Shown piece after piece: positions 16,789 through 26,065 of a DNA stretch of 64,000 nt (position 1 is its first letter; each line of letters begins with the position of its first letter). Source of the stretch: VMDH01 sp038108875 (GTDB lineage: Bacteria; Pseudomonadota; Gammaproteobacteria; Magnimaribacterales; D2472); assembly GCA_038108875.1 (NCBI GenBank), contig JAYNII010000002.1, positions 79,145 through 143,144 on the forward strand, written 5' to 3'. The translations under genes and the position numbers were made by a program. The notes under the pieces are model-generated. The model did no database searches. It saw only the letters and a list, made by a program, of their open reading frames with translations, and was not told the origin of the DNA.

Positions 16789-17340
16789 TTATTCCTTAAT
16801 CTCAGAATCGCTTGTTTCGAGATCATTACTAATATCTAAAAAATCATCGGAATCGCCCGACTCAGAAAGTTCTTCCTCTTCTGAACTTAAATTATCTGAT
16901 TCATGAAGTGCTTTTTTCTTAACAGCTTTTGGATGATCATTAGACTTTTTAGATTGAGCTTCCAAAGCATCTTGCTTTGCTTTATTAGCAAGTTTTGCTT
17001 CAGCTCTTTTATTAGCTTCAATGGTATCCTCTGTTAGGAAAGAATTGGCAAGCGTATGAGTTTCAACTTTTTGCAAAAAGTATCTAAGCAAAGAATTATC
17101 ATATTTAAGCTTGTTTTCTAAATCGCTGACTGAAGAAGGAGCACCGGTCAATTGATAGATTATGTATAAACCTTTGTTATTTTTTTTTATTGGGTAGGCA
17201 AGAAATCTTTTACCTATATTTTCTGTAAAAGCAATTTTAAAACCCAAATCGGATAATGATTTCTCAAAACTTTCTTTAAAAATGTCAAATCTAGACTCTA
17301 AATCTGGTTTAACAATAAGAGTTAATTCGTAGTTGTTCAT
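16789..17340 (-). CDS. rpsF: 30S ribosomal protein S6 with long acidic tail
   Basis: 183 residues against about 100-135 in relatives. Residues 1 to about 100 are the S6 fold (YELTLIVKPD, IKKNNKGLYIIYQLTGAPSSVSDLENKLKYDNSLLRYFLQKVE). The remaining ~80 residues are low complexity, first Lys/Ala-rich and then dominated by Glu, Asp and Ser. E. coli S6 has a short C-terminal tail that RimK extends with glutamates; this genome encodes a much longer acidic tail directly. First gene of the rpsF-rpsR-rplI group; ftsA lies upstream. Confidence 0.95.
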   Translation of the reverse strand: MNNYELTLIVKPDLESRFDIFKESFEKSLSDLGFKIAFTENIGKRFLAYPIKKNNKGLYIIYQLTGAPSSVSDLENKLKYDNSLLRYFLQKVETHTLANSFLTEDTIEANKRAEAKLANKAKQDALEAQSKKSNDHPKAVKKKALHESDNLSSEEEELSESGDSDDFLDISNDLETSDSEIKE

Positions 17341-17383
17341 GTTTTTCCTTTTGGTTAATTAGGCTGCTTTGCAACCAAGGAAC
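17341..17383 (-). promoter_or_regulatory. Structured leader of rpsF, possible S6:S18 autoregulatory element
   Basis: Two alternative helices can form in the mRNA. One pairs GGUUGC (17376-17371) with GCAGCC (17367-17362) around AAA. The other pairs UUGGUU and UUCC (17378-17373, 17382-17379 region) with AACCAA (17356-17351) and GGAA (17348-17345), burying the ribosome site. They share GGUU, so only one can exist at a time. rpsF leaders in many bacteria bind S6:S18 for feedback; that this is one is inference. Confidence 0.4.
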
Positions 17384-17411
17384 GGGAATTATAAACAATA
17401 TTTTTTTTGGA

Positions 17412-18644
17412 TCAATAGTTGTTTCTTAGCCACCCGAAAGCTTTTTGAAATAAAGATGTGTTTTGCTCGAGAGCATATCCTTGTTTAAGTCTATCAAAAC
17501 CATATCCCAACAATCCTAATGAAGTAGCATAAATAGGATTTTTTAAAATTGATTCCATACCAGTAAAGTTTTCTGGGTTACCAAGGCGGACACTGGTTTG
17601 AAAAATTGATTCAGCTAATTCGATAGCTCCTTCAATCTGGGAGGTTCCTCCAGTTAAAACAATTCCAGCAGGTATCTTATTTTCAAATCCATTTCTTTCA
17701 ATTTCTGCCTTAACAAGCTCAAAAAGCTCGACATATCTCGGTTCAATTATTTCAGCTAGCGCTCTTCTAGAAAGATCCCTGGGAGGCCTTCCTCCAACTC
17801 CAGGAACAGCAATTACTTCATCATCTTTTGTAAAGTCTGAAACTGCACATCCATACTTCTGTTTGATTTCTTCGGCTTGAGGAGTTGGGGTTCGCAGAGC
17901 AACTGCTATATCACTTGTAACTTGATCTCCAGCAATTGGAATAACGCCTGTAAAAGTTATTGAACCATTATTAAAGATTGCAATATCTGTGGTTCCTCCT
18001 CCAATATCTACAATACAGACACCCAGTTCCTTCTCATCGCCTGATAAGACTGAATAAGAACTCGCTAATTGCTCCAATACAAAACCATCTATACTAAGAC
18101 CACTCCTTTTGACGCATTTCTCTATGTTTTGTATGGCATTGGCAGCACATGTTACGAGATGAACATGAGATTCCAACCTTACTCCAGACATGCCCAAAGG
18201 CTCTCTAATGCCATCCTGGTCATCAATTACAAACTCCTGAGGTAACACATGTAAAACCGTCTGATCTGAGGGAATTGCAACAGCTTGCGCCGCTTCGATT
18301 ACTCTATCAATATCATAAGATGTTACTTCTTTATCCTTGATACCAACAATACCATGAGAGTTCAAGCTTCGAATATGATTCCCGGCAATACCCACATAGA
18401 CATTTTTGATCTTGCCTCCAAAAGAAGACAGTGCCTGTTCGACCGATTTTTGGATGGCATCTGTGGTTGCATCTATATTTACTACTACCCCTTTCTTTAG
18501 TCCGCTTGAAGGGTAACTACCCATTGAAACAACCTCAAGAGAATGAGAATCAATGGTCTTAGCAATTAGGCAAACAATCTTAGAAGTACCTATATCTAAA
18601 GCAACTAATACATCTGTATCATTTTTAAGATTATTTTTTGGCAT
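17412..18644 (-). CDS. ftsA: Cell division protein FtsA
   Basis: 410 residues. Actin-like ATPase that anchors FtsZ to the membrane and recruits later division proteins. The first phosphate loop is LVALDIGTSKIVCLIA; IVDIGGGTTDIAIF and GIVLTGGTSQIEG are the second phosphate and adenosine motifs. The C-terminus SLFQKAFGWLRNNY is the amphipathic membrane-targeting helix. The start overlaps ftsQ by 14 bases. ftsZ, nearly always next, is absent: the gene is followed by rpsF after 71 bases. Confidence 0.97.
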   Translation of the reverse strand: MPKNNLKNDTDVLVALDIGTSKIVCLIAKTIDSHSLEVVSMGSYPSSGLKKGVVVNIDATTDAIQKSVEQALSSFGGKIKNVYVGIAGNHIRSLNSHGIVGIKDKEVTSYDIDRVIEAAQAVAIPSDQTVLHVLPQEFVIDDQDGIREPLGMSGVRLESHVHLVTCAANAIQNIEKCVKRSGLSIDGFVLEQLASSYSVLSGDEKELGVCIVDIGGGTTDIAIFNNGSITFTGVIPIAGDQVTSDIAVALRTPTPQAEEIKQKYGCAVSDFTKDDEVIAVPGVGGRPPRDLSRRALAEIIEPRYVELFELVKAEIERNGFENKIPAGIVLTGGTSQIEGAIELAESIFQTSVRLGNPENFTGMESILKNPIYATSLGLLGYGFDRLKQGYALEQNTSLFQKAFGWLRNNY

Positions 18645-19257
18645 AGCTCAGGGTGATTCCATTCATATTTCTAAGATCAATGATACTAGGATTTAGTTTC
18701 ATTCTAAATATGTATATTAAAGCTTCTTGATATTTTTGATATATATCTTCGTTTATGATGTTTCCCATCTTTATAACTGAAAGATTAGTTGTCACTTCCC
18801 AGCCAGCTCCATAAACATATCTTATTTCCTCAAGAAAATGTTCATTCTTTAAAGATGCATCTAGAAACAACTCATGCCAGACAACCCATTCAGATAATTT
18901 ATCAAAAGGAGCAGAAATGGTTGGTAAATCTATAAATTTACCTGTTGAACTAAACATATTAAGATTTTTATCAATAAAATAGGTATTCTCCCAATTCAAT
19001 AGAGGATTTCTGGTATTGATAAAAAGCCTCGTATTCCCTAATCTTTCTTTCTTTAGGTAAAAGCCCTCAATCCAGTCTTGTTTAACTAAAACTTCTTTTA
19101 TGTTTTGAATGCTATTAAGATTAATGTTGTCAAGCTCTTTAATGAAATTTATCTGAGATTCAAGAAAGAGTTCAGCATCAAAATCTATCAAAAGTGAATT
19201 ATTTTTTGAGCACCCAGAAATAATTATTAACAAAAATAGCCAACGGTTCACTTTCAT
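18631..19257 (-). CDS. ftsQ: FtsQ-like division protein with lipoprotein-type N-terminus
   Basis: 208 residues (E. coli FtsQ is 276). Position between ddlB and ftsA plus a POTRA/FtsQ-like pattern (VLVKQDWIEGFYLKKERLGNTRLFI, then NWENTYFIDKNLNMF) identify it. The N-terminus is unusual: MKVNRWLFLLIIISGC has only about eight hydrophobic residues and ends in a perfect lipobox ISGC with Cys16, followed by Ser at +2. Normal FtsQ has a cytoplasmic tail and a full membrane helix. An in-frame TAG lies two codons before the ATG, which itself overlaps the ddlB stop (ATGA), so no longer start exists. Confidence 0.82.
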   Translation of the reverse strand: MKVNRWLFLLIIISGCSKNNSLLIDFDAELFLESQINFIKELDNINLNSIQNIKEVLVKQDWIEGFYLKKERLGNTRLFINTRNPLLNWENTYFIDKNLNMFSSTGKFIDLPTISAPFDKLSEWVVWHELFLDASLKNEHFLEEIRYVYGAGWEVTTNLSVIKMGNIINEDIYQKYQEALIYIFRMKLNPSIIDLRNMNGITLSYAKK

Positions 19258-20147
19258 ATACTAATAATTTTTTTTACCAACTCATCAAATCCTAGGCCAG
19301 CATAAGAAGCGGCCTTAGGAAAAAGACTATGACTTGTCATTCCAGGCACAGTATTAATTTCAATAGCATAAAAAGAGCTGTCTTTTGCTTGTAAAATATC
19401 TACCCTTCCCCATCCACTGCAACCGCAAATATTGAAAGCGTTAATGGCAAGATTTTCTATGGCCTCATTTTCTGAGGAATTTAAGTCAGCTTTCTTAATA
19501 ATGGTTTTATTGCTGAGATACTTGGCATCATAATCATAAAAGGCATTAGGAGATTTGATCTCTAGCACTGGTAAAATTTGATTGTCTAAGATCCCTACTG
19601 TAAATTCTTTAAATTTTATACCCTCTTCAAGAAGAAATTCTTGTGATACATTTTTGATCAAAGTTTTGGCTGTTTCAAAATCTTGTTCAGAAGAAATTTC
19701 AAAAGTATCTATGCTTGAACCATCTGCTACAGGTTTTAAGAAAAAATAATTATCCTTAAAAAAACTTTTTGGGTAATCAAAATTTAAAATGTCATTAGCA
19801 ATTATACTCACAGGAGTTGCAAGACCTTTTTCTCTAAGTAAATTTTTAAAGGTATTTTTATTCCAGGTTTTTTCACACCCCTCTTGATTGGAGCCAGTAT
19901 AATTAATTCCTAATTTACTTAGCTCTCTTTGCAAACCCCCTGATTCTCCTTCAAATCCATGCATGGCAATAAAGATCTTGTCATACCTTTTTAATTTACT
20001 TAAATCATCTAAATCAAGATAATCTATTAACTCACAATCAAATCCCTGTTTAATAAACGAATTGAATATATTTTGACCAGATTCAAGAGATATCAACCTC
20101 TCAGATGAAGACCCTCCAGTTAAAACCCCAATGCTAATATTAATCAT
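19254..20147 (-). CDS. ddlB: D-alanine-D-alanine ligase
   Basis: 297 residues. ATP-grasp enzyme that joins two D-Ala for the murein stem peptide. It starts with IGVLTGGSSSERLISLESG; FLKPVADGSSIDTFE, GWGRVDILQ and YAIEINTVPGMTSHSLFPKAA carry the nucleotide, metal and substrate residues. It sits between murC and ftsQ with overlaps of 8 and 4 bases. Confidence 0.97.
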   Translation of the reverse strand: MINISIGVLTGGSSSERLISLESGQNIFNSFIKQGFDCELIDYLDLDDLSKLKRYDKIFIAMHGFEGESGGLQRELSKLGINYTGSNQEGCEKTWNKNTFKNLLREKGLATPVSIIANDILNFDYPKSFFKDNYFFLKPVADGSSIDTFEISSEQDFETAKTLIKNVSQEFLLEEGIKFKEFTVGILDNQILPVLEIKSPNAFYDYDAKYLSNKTIIKKADLNSSENEAIENLAINAFNICGCSGWGRVDILQAKDSSFYAIEINTVPGMTSHSLFPKAASYAGLGFDELVKKIISI

Positions 20148-21528
20148 ATTCTCTAATTAATTTTGCAATATCTGCAATGGTTCCCGCTCCTTGGACTAAA
20201 AGAATGTCGAATAAGGAAGCTCTTTCTGAAAGAACTTTATTAATGCTGCCGCGGTCTATAAGAAACGCCTTCCCTTTTAATTTATTTATCTCATTTACAA
20301 GTTTTTTTGAGTTAACGCCCTTCAAAGGCTTTTCAGAAGCTGGATAGATTGGAAAAACATGTACCTCAGCAACCTTTGCAAGCACTCTTGAGAAATCTCT
20401 TAAAAGTTGCTTAGTGCGAGTAAATCTATGAGGCTCAAAAAACATACAAATTTTCCTTGTCCCAAATTTCTGATATGCAGCATCAATCGTTGCATTGATC
20501 TCAGCAGGATGATGTCCATAATCATCTACCATAATAATTTTTTTATTATTTATCCTTACAATGTGTTCCTCAAATCTTCTGGAAGTACCTTTAAATTCCT
20601 GAATCGCCAATTTAATTGAATTTTTAGATAAGCCTTCCTCAAGAGCAGTTATGGCTGCCAAAGATGAATTTAAAATATTATGCTTACCAAACAATGGGGT
20701 TTTAAGAGATAAAACTGTTTTATTGAAAGACTTTATTTTAAATGTTTGAAACTTATTTTTGATTGATAGATCAGAAATAATGTAATCATTTGTTTTTTTA
20801 AAACCTACCTTTATATTTCTTCTTTTAACACTTCTTAAGATTTTTATTAGGTTTATATCATCTCCGTTTATTACAGAATGTCCGTAAAAGGGAATGTTTC
20901 TTAAAAAATGTTTAAAAGCCTTATGTAAATTATTAAGATTATTTTTGTAAAATGATAAATGATCATTATCGACATTTATAACAAGAGCAACATCAGGGTG
21001 AAAGTGTGAAAACGAGCCATCGCTTTCATCTGCCTCAAAAATCATAGTATCTCCCTTGCCAAGATTAGAGCTTTTGCCACCACTAAGTATTTTTCCTCCG
21101 ACAGCATAGGTAGGATCTTTGCCTGCTTTAATAAATATTTCTGCTAACAGGCTTGTGGTTGTAGTTTTACCATGGCTACCAGCTATAGCTATGTTTCTGT
21201 AGCCGGTAATAATGCTACTTAACATTTGCGCCCTTGGGACTATTGTTAAATTCCTTTTTCTTGCCTCAATTAACTCAGGGTTGGTTTTTTTAATAGCTGA
21301 AGAATAAACAACAATTTGGGCATGCCTTATTAAATCTGGTTTATGACCTTGTTGAATTGATGCCCCCTCTTTTTCTAATTTTAGTAATTCATTAGTTATA
21401 GTTACATCACTCCCAGAAACAATAAAACCTTTTTGAAGGAGAATGGATGCAATACCGAGCATACCAGACCCACCAATCCCAATCATATGAACTCTGTTAG
21501 TTAATCCTAATTTTCTATTACTACCCAT
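20140..21528 (-). CDS. murC: UDP-N-acetylmuramate-L-alanine ligase
   Basis: 462 residues. Adds L-Ala to UDP-MurNAc. Motifs in order: HMIGIGGSGMLGIA (UDP-binding), AGSHGKTTTTSLLAEIF (ATP loop), EADESDGSFSHFHPDVALVINVDNDHL, FKGTSRRFEEH and DDYGHHPAEINATI. Full length. Overlaps murG and ddlB by 8 bases each. Confidence 0.98.
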   Translation of the reverse strand: MGSNRKLGLTNRVHMIGIGGSGMLGIASILLQKGFIVSGSDVTITNELLKLEKEGASIQQGHKPDLIRHAQIVVYSSAIKKTNPELIEARKRNLTIVPRAQMLSSIITGYRNIAIAGSHGKTTTTSLLAEIFIKAGKDPTYAVGGKILSGGKSSNLGKGDTMIFEADESDGSFSHFHPDVALVINVDNDHLSFYKNNLNNLHKAFKHFLRNIPFYGHSVINGDDINLIKILRSVKRRNIKVGFKKTNDYIISDLSIKNKFQTFKIKSFNKTVLSLKTPLFGKHNILNSSLAAITALEEGLSKNSIKLAIQEFKGTSRRFEEHIVRINNKKIIMVDDYGHHPAEINATIDAAYQKFGTRKICMFFEPHRFTRTKQLLRDFSRVLAKVAEVHVFPIYPASEKPLKGVNSKKLVNEINKLKGKAFLIDRGSINKVLSERASLFDILLVQGAGTIADIAKLIREYD

Positions 21529-22552
21529 TTTCTAAAATACTTTCTAAAATTTCATGTTCAGCAGAATACCTACTTGCTTCTATCTTTCTGAATTTTTTGA
21601 AGCCAAGATTTATAATCATATCTTCAAGAATTAATTTAAGTTTATTAATGTCCTCTTTTTCTTGAAAAATCAGCCCCATACCATTATTGCAGTAATACTC
21701 AGCATTAAATAATTGATGGTTATCAATTGCAGAAGGCAAAGGAATAATTATCCCAAATTTATTCAGCATTATGAGTTCTGAAATTGTCAAAGCACCAGCT
21801 CTGGAAATAACAAAATCTGACCACTGCATGACACTTAATGGATCCTCCACAAATTCTAGAACTTCAACATTTTTAAAATTTTTGTATCTAGCCTGAACTT
21901 TCTCTCGGTAACTTTTACCAGATTGATGAATGATCTTAATTTGCTCAGGGAAATTACTTAATAAATTTGGGATATTGGAATTAATAAATTCCGAGCCTAG
22001 ACTTCCTCCAGTTACATAAATATTTAGCTTGCCAGTATCTTTAGAATTTCTCTTTTGATCATAAGTACCAACAGGATTTCCAACTAACTTAGCCCTAGGA
22101 ATAGAATCATGATGCAGGGGTAGACCCAAAAAATTAATCCTTGCAAACCTACTTAAGACTTTATTTGCTGAACCTAGGACAGTGTTTTGTTCATGGGTAA
22201 ATAATTTTTTTCTTAACAAAATTGCTGCAATTCCTACTGGTATTGAAATATAGCCTCCAAAAACAATAATTAGATCTGGTTTAGATCTTAAAAAGATATA
22301 TAAGCAAACAATAGTTGATGCGCTTAAATTTATAAGAGCTCTTAACGCATAAAGAATGTTTTTCCCTCTTAATCCAGTTGCTGTCAAAGAATAGAATTCA
22401 GCATTGATTTTGAGAGCGTATCTCTTTTCAATATCCCTAGCACCTCCAACCCAAATAATCTCATTGCCGCGAGTTTGAGCATGTTTTGCAAACCTATACG
22501 CTGGTAAAACGTGACCTCCTGTTCCAGCTGCAGCAACAAGAATCCTTTTCAT
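21521..22552 (-). CDS. murG: UDP-GlcNAc:lipid I N-acetylglucosaminyltransferase
   Basis: 343 residues. Peripheral inner-membrane GT28 enzyme that converts lipid I to lipid II. AAGTGGHVLPA is the first glycine loop, FGGYISIPVGIAA the second, and VISRAGALTISELIMLNKFGIIIPLPSAIDNHQ the UDP-GlcNAc site. It begins directly after the ftsW stop codon with no spacer. Confidence 0.98.
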   Translation of the reverse strand: MKRILVAAAGTGGHVLPAYRFAKHAQTRGNEIIWVGGARDIEKRYALKINAEFYSLTATGLRGKNILYALRALINLSASTIVCLYIFLRSKPDLIIVFGGYISIPVGIAAILLRKKLFTHEQNTVLGSANKVLSRFARINFLGLPLHHDSIPRAKLVGNPVGTYDQKRNSKDTGKLNIYVTGGSLGSEFINSNIPNLLSNFPEQIKIIHQSGKSYREKVQARYKNFKNVEVLEFVEDPLSVMQWSDFVISRAGALTISELIMLNKFGIIIPLPSAIDNHQLFNAEYYCNNGMGLIFQEKEDINKLKLILEDMIINLGFKKFRKIEASRYSAEHEILESILENG

Positions 22553-23653
22553 CTAAATATTTGCTCTGTTTTCAAAACTAATTCTTAAAGTAATACCTAT
22601 CATGGTCATAAAGATGATCAAGCTTGCTCCGCCATAACTAATAAATGGAAGAGTTAAGCCCTTCGTAGGTAGGAGTCCAATATTGACACCGATATTAAAC
22701 ATGGTTTGAATGGATATTAAAATAGCCACTCCATAACAAAACAACCCTTGAAAATATCTATTCAAGTTAAAACATAAATTAGCCTCTTTAAGCAAAGAAA
22801 TTATTAGAGTAAGAAAAATTCCAATTAGAAGAAGCCCTCCAAACATTCCAAGTTCTTCAACAATGATAGAGAATATAAAGTCTGTATGAGGCTCTGGAAG
22901 ATATAAATTTTTTTGAATGCTGGACCCTAGCCCCACTCCAAAAAACTCACCCCTACCTGAACCAATTAATGCATTTGAAAGCTGCCATCCAGAATCCATA
23001 AATGTCTCAAATGGATCTATAAAACTAGTAAGTCTCGCTACTCTCCAGGGCGCCATAAAGATTGCAGTAGCTCCCAACCCAAAAATGGTAATTGAAAGCA
23101 TTATGAATTGAGATATAGAAATCCCTGCAAAAAATAGAACAATGACTGCAATCATACACAAAATTAAGGTTGTCCCAAGATCTGGTTGTGCCATAACTAA
23201 GGTAGATATTATTGATAAGATAAATAAAGGTCTTAAAAATCCAGCAAAACTTGATAATTCTTTTTTTCTTCTCAAGCAATATCCACAAATATAGATTAAT
23301 AGAGATAGTTTTACTAACTCAGAAGGTTGCAGCTTTATAAAGCTAAGATCAATCCATCTTCTTGATCCATTTACCTCATATCCTATCCCAGGAATAAAAA
23401 TTACAATTAATAAACTAATTGAGATAATTAAAATTAACCAATCAAATCTTGCATATAAATCAGATGGGATAAATGAAGTTAAGAAAATTGTAAAAAAACC
23501 AATTAATATAAAAATAATATGCTTAAAGCCAAAGGTGAAAGGATTGTTTGTCAACCATTCTGCAACGAAAACGCTTGATGAGAAAACCATAATCAAACCA
23601 AATCCAATTAATAATAAGAATGGAAATGCTATGGATAAATTTAATCGTTCCAT
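22553..23653 (-). CDS. ftsW: Septal peptidoglycan polymerase FtsW
   Basis: 366 residues, about ten membrane segments, SEDS family. FtsW polymerises lipid II together with FtsI. Signatures: NGSRRWIDLSFIKLQPSELVKLSLLIYICGY, the conserved acidic loop around LPEPHTDFIFSIIVEELG, and GLLPTKGLTLPFISYGGASLI. The start codon shares bases with the murD stop (TAATG). Confidence 0.97.
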   Translation of the reverse strand: MERLNLSIAFPFLLLIGFGLIMVFSSSVFVAEWLTNNPFTFGFKHIIFILIGFFTIFLTSFIPSDLYARFDWLILIISISLLIVIFIPGIGYEVNGSRRWIDLSFIKLQPSELVKLSLLIYICGYCLRRKKELSSFAGFLRPLFILSIISTLVMAQPDLGTTLILCMIAVIVLFFAGISISQFIMLSITIFGLGATAIFMAPWRVARLTSFIDPFETFMDSGWQLSNALIGSGRGEFFGVGLGSSIQKNLYLPEPHTDFIFSIIVEELGMFGGLLLIGIFLTLIISLLKEANLCFNLNRYFQGLFCYGVAILISIQTMFNIGVNIGLLPTKGLTLPFISYGGASLIIFMTMIGITLRISFENRANI

Positions 23654-24981
23654 TAAATTAGTCCAGAATCTCTAAGGAGGTTATTAAATTTTCTACCTCT
23701 ATCAACATAGTCAAGGAATTGATCCTTACTTGAACAGCCTGGGCTGAAGAGGATGGTAGCTTCAGTCAACTTTTGAAGCTTAATTTCTTTTACTACTTCT
23801 TCTAAATTATCAAATAATCTTTTTGAGGAATGATTAATTTGTTGGTGTATTCGTTCTGCATCCTTACCATAGATGAGGCATTGAGAATTAACATCCAAAT
23901 CTAGCAAAGATTCATCAAATTTAAGCCCCTTTGAATCACCTCCTAGAATAAGAATAAAGCGATCATGAGATCGCCTAAACTCTTTTATTGCAGCATACGT
24001 TGAATGTGGGTTGGTAGACTTGGAATCATTTACTATTAAAATGCTGTCTGACCTTACAACTTCCATCCTAAATTCTAAAAACTTTAAGGAGTCTAAATTG
24101 ATTGGCCAGGGAGCTGAAACTTTTTTTCTTGTAACCACCTCATAAATAGCTGCCAAGGCAAATAAAATGTTGTCAAGATTAGCCTTTGAGAATCTTTTGT
24201 TTGAAATGCCAATAACTGTATCTCGAAATACAAACTCTGTACTCTCTTTAACAATATTAAAGTTAAAATCTTCAGAATTAATACTTCTACATGAATTAAC
24301 TTCTTCGAGCAGAGGATAAGTCTGGTTATCTAGTTTGTTGAATAAATAAACCCCTTGTTTCTTTAATTTTTTTTGAATGCCCCTCTTTGAATCTAAATAC
24401 TCTGAAATAGTGGAGTGTTGATCCAAATGATCTGCTGAAAAATTAGTAAAAATACTAATATCTAGTCCTAGATTTTCTGAAAATGAACTGTAAGAAGAAT
24501 CTTGGAGTTGAAAGCTTGAAAGTTCAATGATTAATACTTCATTAGTTGAGCTTTCAAAAAAGCTATTGAGCATGGGTTCACCAAAATTACCAATAATTCG
24601 GTTTGGAATATTTAATATATTTAGGAGCTGGCTTAGAAGATAACAGACGGTGCTCTTTCCATTGGTCCCCGTAATACCTATAGAGAAGCTCTTTGTATAA
24701 CTCAATAAAAGATTTAATTCACTCTTAATTTTTTTGCTGGGGATTTGGATATTAGATCTATTAAATCCAGGGGTAAAATACAATTCGTCGGCTTCCTCAA
24801 TAGCTTGCATGACAGATTCTTTGCCAAATAAAACAGATTTAAGAAATGAATCTGAGCTTCTTATCTCAAAATTGATTTCTTCTCTGGTATCTACGATTGA
24901 ATGAGGAATTTTTAAGAAATTAAGGAAGTTGTGAATAGATTTGCCAGTTTTAGTTGCCCCAACTATTACTACCTTAGCCAA
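23653..24981 (-). CDS. murD: UDP-N-acetylmuramoyl-L-alanine-D-glutamate ligase
   Basis: 442 residues. Adds D-Glu to UDP-MurNAc-L-Ala. The ATP loop is SIGITGTNGKSTVCYLL; NFSADHLDQHSTISEYLDSK and ILGGDSKGLKF are the next signatures. Translation starts at TTG (24981) with a TTAGG ribosome site 7 bases upstream; the ATG just before it is in another frame and soon stops. Four bases separate it from mraY. Confidence 0.96.
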   Translation of the reverse strand: MAKVVIVGATKTGKSIHNFLNFLKIPHSIVDTREEINFEIRSSDSFLKSVLFGKESVMQAIEEADELYFTPGFNRSNIQIPSKKIKSELNLLLSYTKSFSIGITGTNGKSTVCYLLSQLLNILNIPNRIIGNFGEPMLNSFFESSTNEVLIIELSSFQLQDSSYSSFSENLGLDISIFTNFSADHLDQHSTISEYLDSKRGIQKKLKKQGVYLFNKLDNQTYPLLEEVNSCRSINSEDFNFNIVKESTEFVFRDTVIGISNKRFSKANLDNILFALAAIYEVVTRKKVSAPWPINLDSLKFLEFRMEVVRSDSILIVNDSKSTNPHSTYAAIKEFRRSHDRFILILGGDSKGLKFDESLLDLDVNSQCLIYGKDAERIHQQINHSSKRLFDNLEEVVKEIKLQKLTEATILFSPGCSSKDQFLDYVDRGRKFNNLLRDSGLI

Positions 24982-24985
24982 GGCA

Positions 24986-26065
24986 TTACCTAATCTTAAG
25001 TGAAGCTAGAGCAAACAGTATTAACAACAAGGTAATAATCCAAAACCTAACAATAATTTTTGGTTCTGGCCATCCTTTGAGTTCAAAATGATGGTGAATA
25101 GGAGCCATTAAAAAAACTCTTTTCCTTCGAATTTTGAATGAAGTTACTTGAATAATCACGCTCATTGCTTCCATAACAAAGACGCCAGCCATAATTGCAA
25201 AAACTACTTCATGTCTTAGCAATATAGCTATACATCCAAGAATTGCTCCCATGGTTAAAGATCCAACATCACCCATAAATACTTGAGCAGGATAAGTGTT
25301 AAACCATAGAAAACCAATGCCAGCGCCAATCATCGAGCCACAAAAAACAATCAATTCACCAGAGTTTTCAATGTAGGGAATATATAGGTAATTAGCAATA
25401 ATAGTGTTACCAGAAGCGTAAGCAATAATGCCTAGCGCTCCAGCAATCAAAATTACAGGAAGAATAGCTAATCCATCTAAACCATCGGTTAAATTTACTG
25501 CGTTAGATGAACCTACGATGACAAACCAGCTTGAAAGAATAAAAAACGTAATACCAGTTTGAAATATTAAGTCCTTATAAAAGGGGAGCATAAAATAAAC
25601 TTCACTGCCAAAATTAAATATATACATGTAGACACCAACCAGAGCAGCTAAACTTTGTAGAAAAAGCTTTTGGAAACTGGTCAAACCCTGGGAATTTTTA
25701 TACTTTATTTTCAAAAAATCATCCATGAACCCTATGAATCCAAACGAAACAGTGACCCAAAGTAAAATTAAAATGTGAGGATTATATAAATCACTCCATA
25801 TCAAGTTAGAAACTAATAAACTAAATAAAATAATTATCCCGCCCATGGTGGGCGTCCCTGCCTTAGACAAGTGAGTTTTTGGTCCATCCTCTCTTATTAT
25901 TTGGGCAAATTGAAATTTTGATAATACATCAATCAAATACTGTCCAAAAAATATCGAAATGAGCAATGCTGTAATGGTTCCGGCAACAGTTCTTAGGGTA
26001 AGGTAATTGAGAACAGCAAAATTTTGATTATATTGAACTAAATAATCGCTTAGAAATTCAATCAT
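24986..26065 (-). CDS. mraY: Phospho-N-acetylmuramoyl-pentapeptide transferase
   Basis: 359 residues with ten membrane segments. Moves the MurNAc-pentapeptide onto undecaprenyl phosphate, making lipid I. GPKTHLSKAGTPTMGG, the catalytic Asp pair in FIGFMDDFLKIKYKNSQGL, NLTDGLDGLA, GDVGSLTMGAI and MAPIHHHFELKGW are all present. ATGA overlap with murF. Confidence 0.98.
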   Translation of the reverse strand: MIEFLSDYLVQYNQNFAVLNYLTLRTVAGTITALLISIFFGQYLIDVLSKFQFAQIIREDGPKTHLSKAGTPTMGGIIILFSLLVSNLIWSDLYNPHILILLWVTVSFGFIGFMDDFLKIKYKNSQGLTSFQKLFLQSLAALVGVYMYIFNFGSEVYFMLPFYKDLIFQTGITFFILSSWFVIVGSSNAVNLTDGLDGLAILPVILIAGALGIIAYASGNTIIANYLYIPYIENSGELIVFCGSMIGAGIGFLWFNTYPAQVFMGDVGSLTMGAILGCIAILLRHEVVFAIMAGVFVMEAMSVIIQVTSFKIRRKRVFLMAPIHHHFELKGWPEPKIIVRFWIITLLLILFALASLKIR

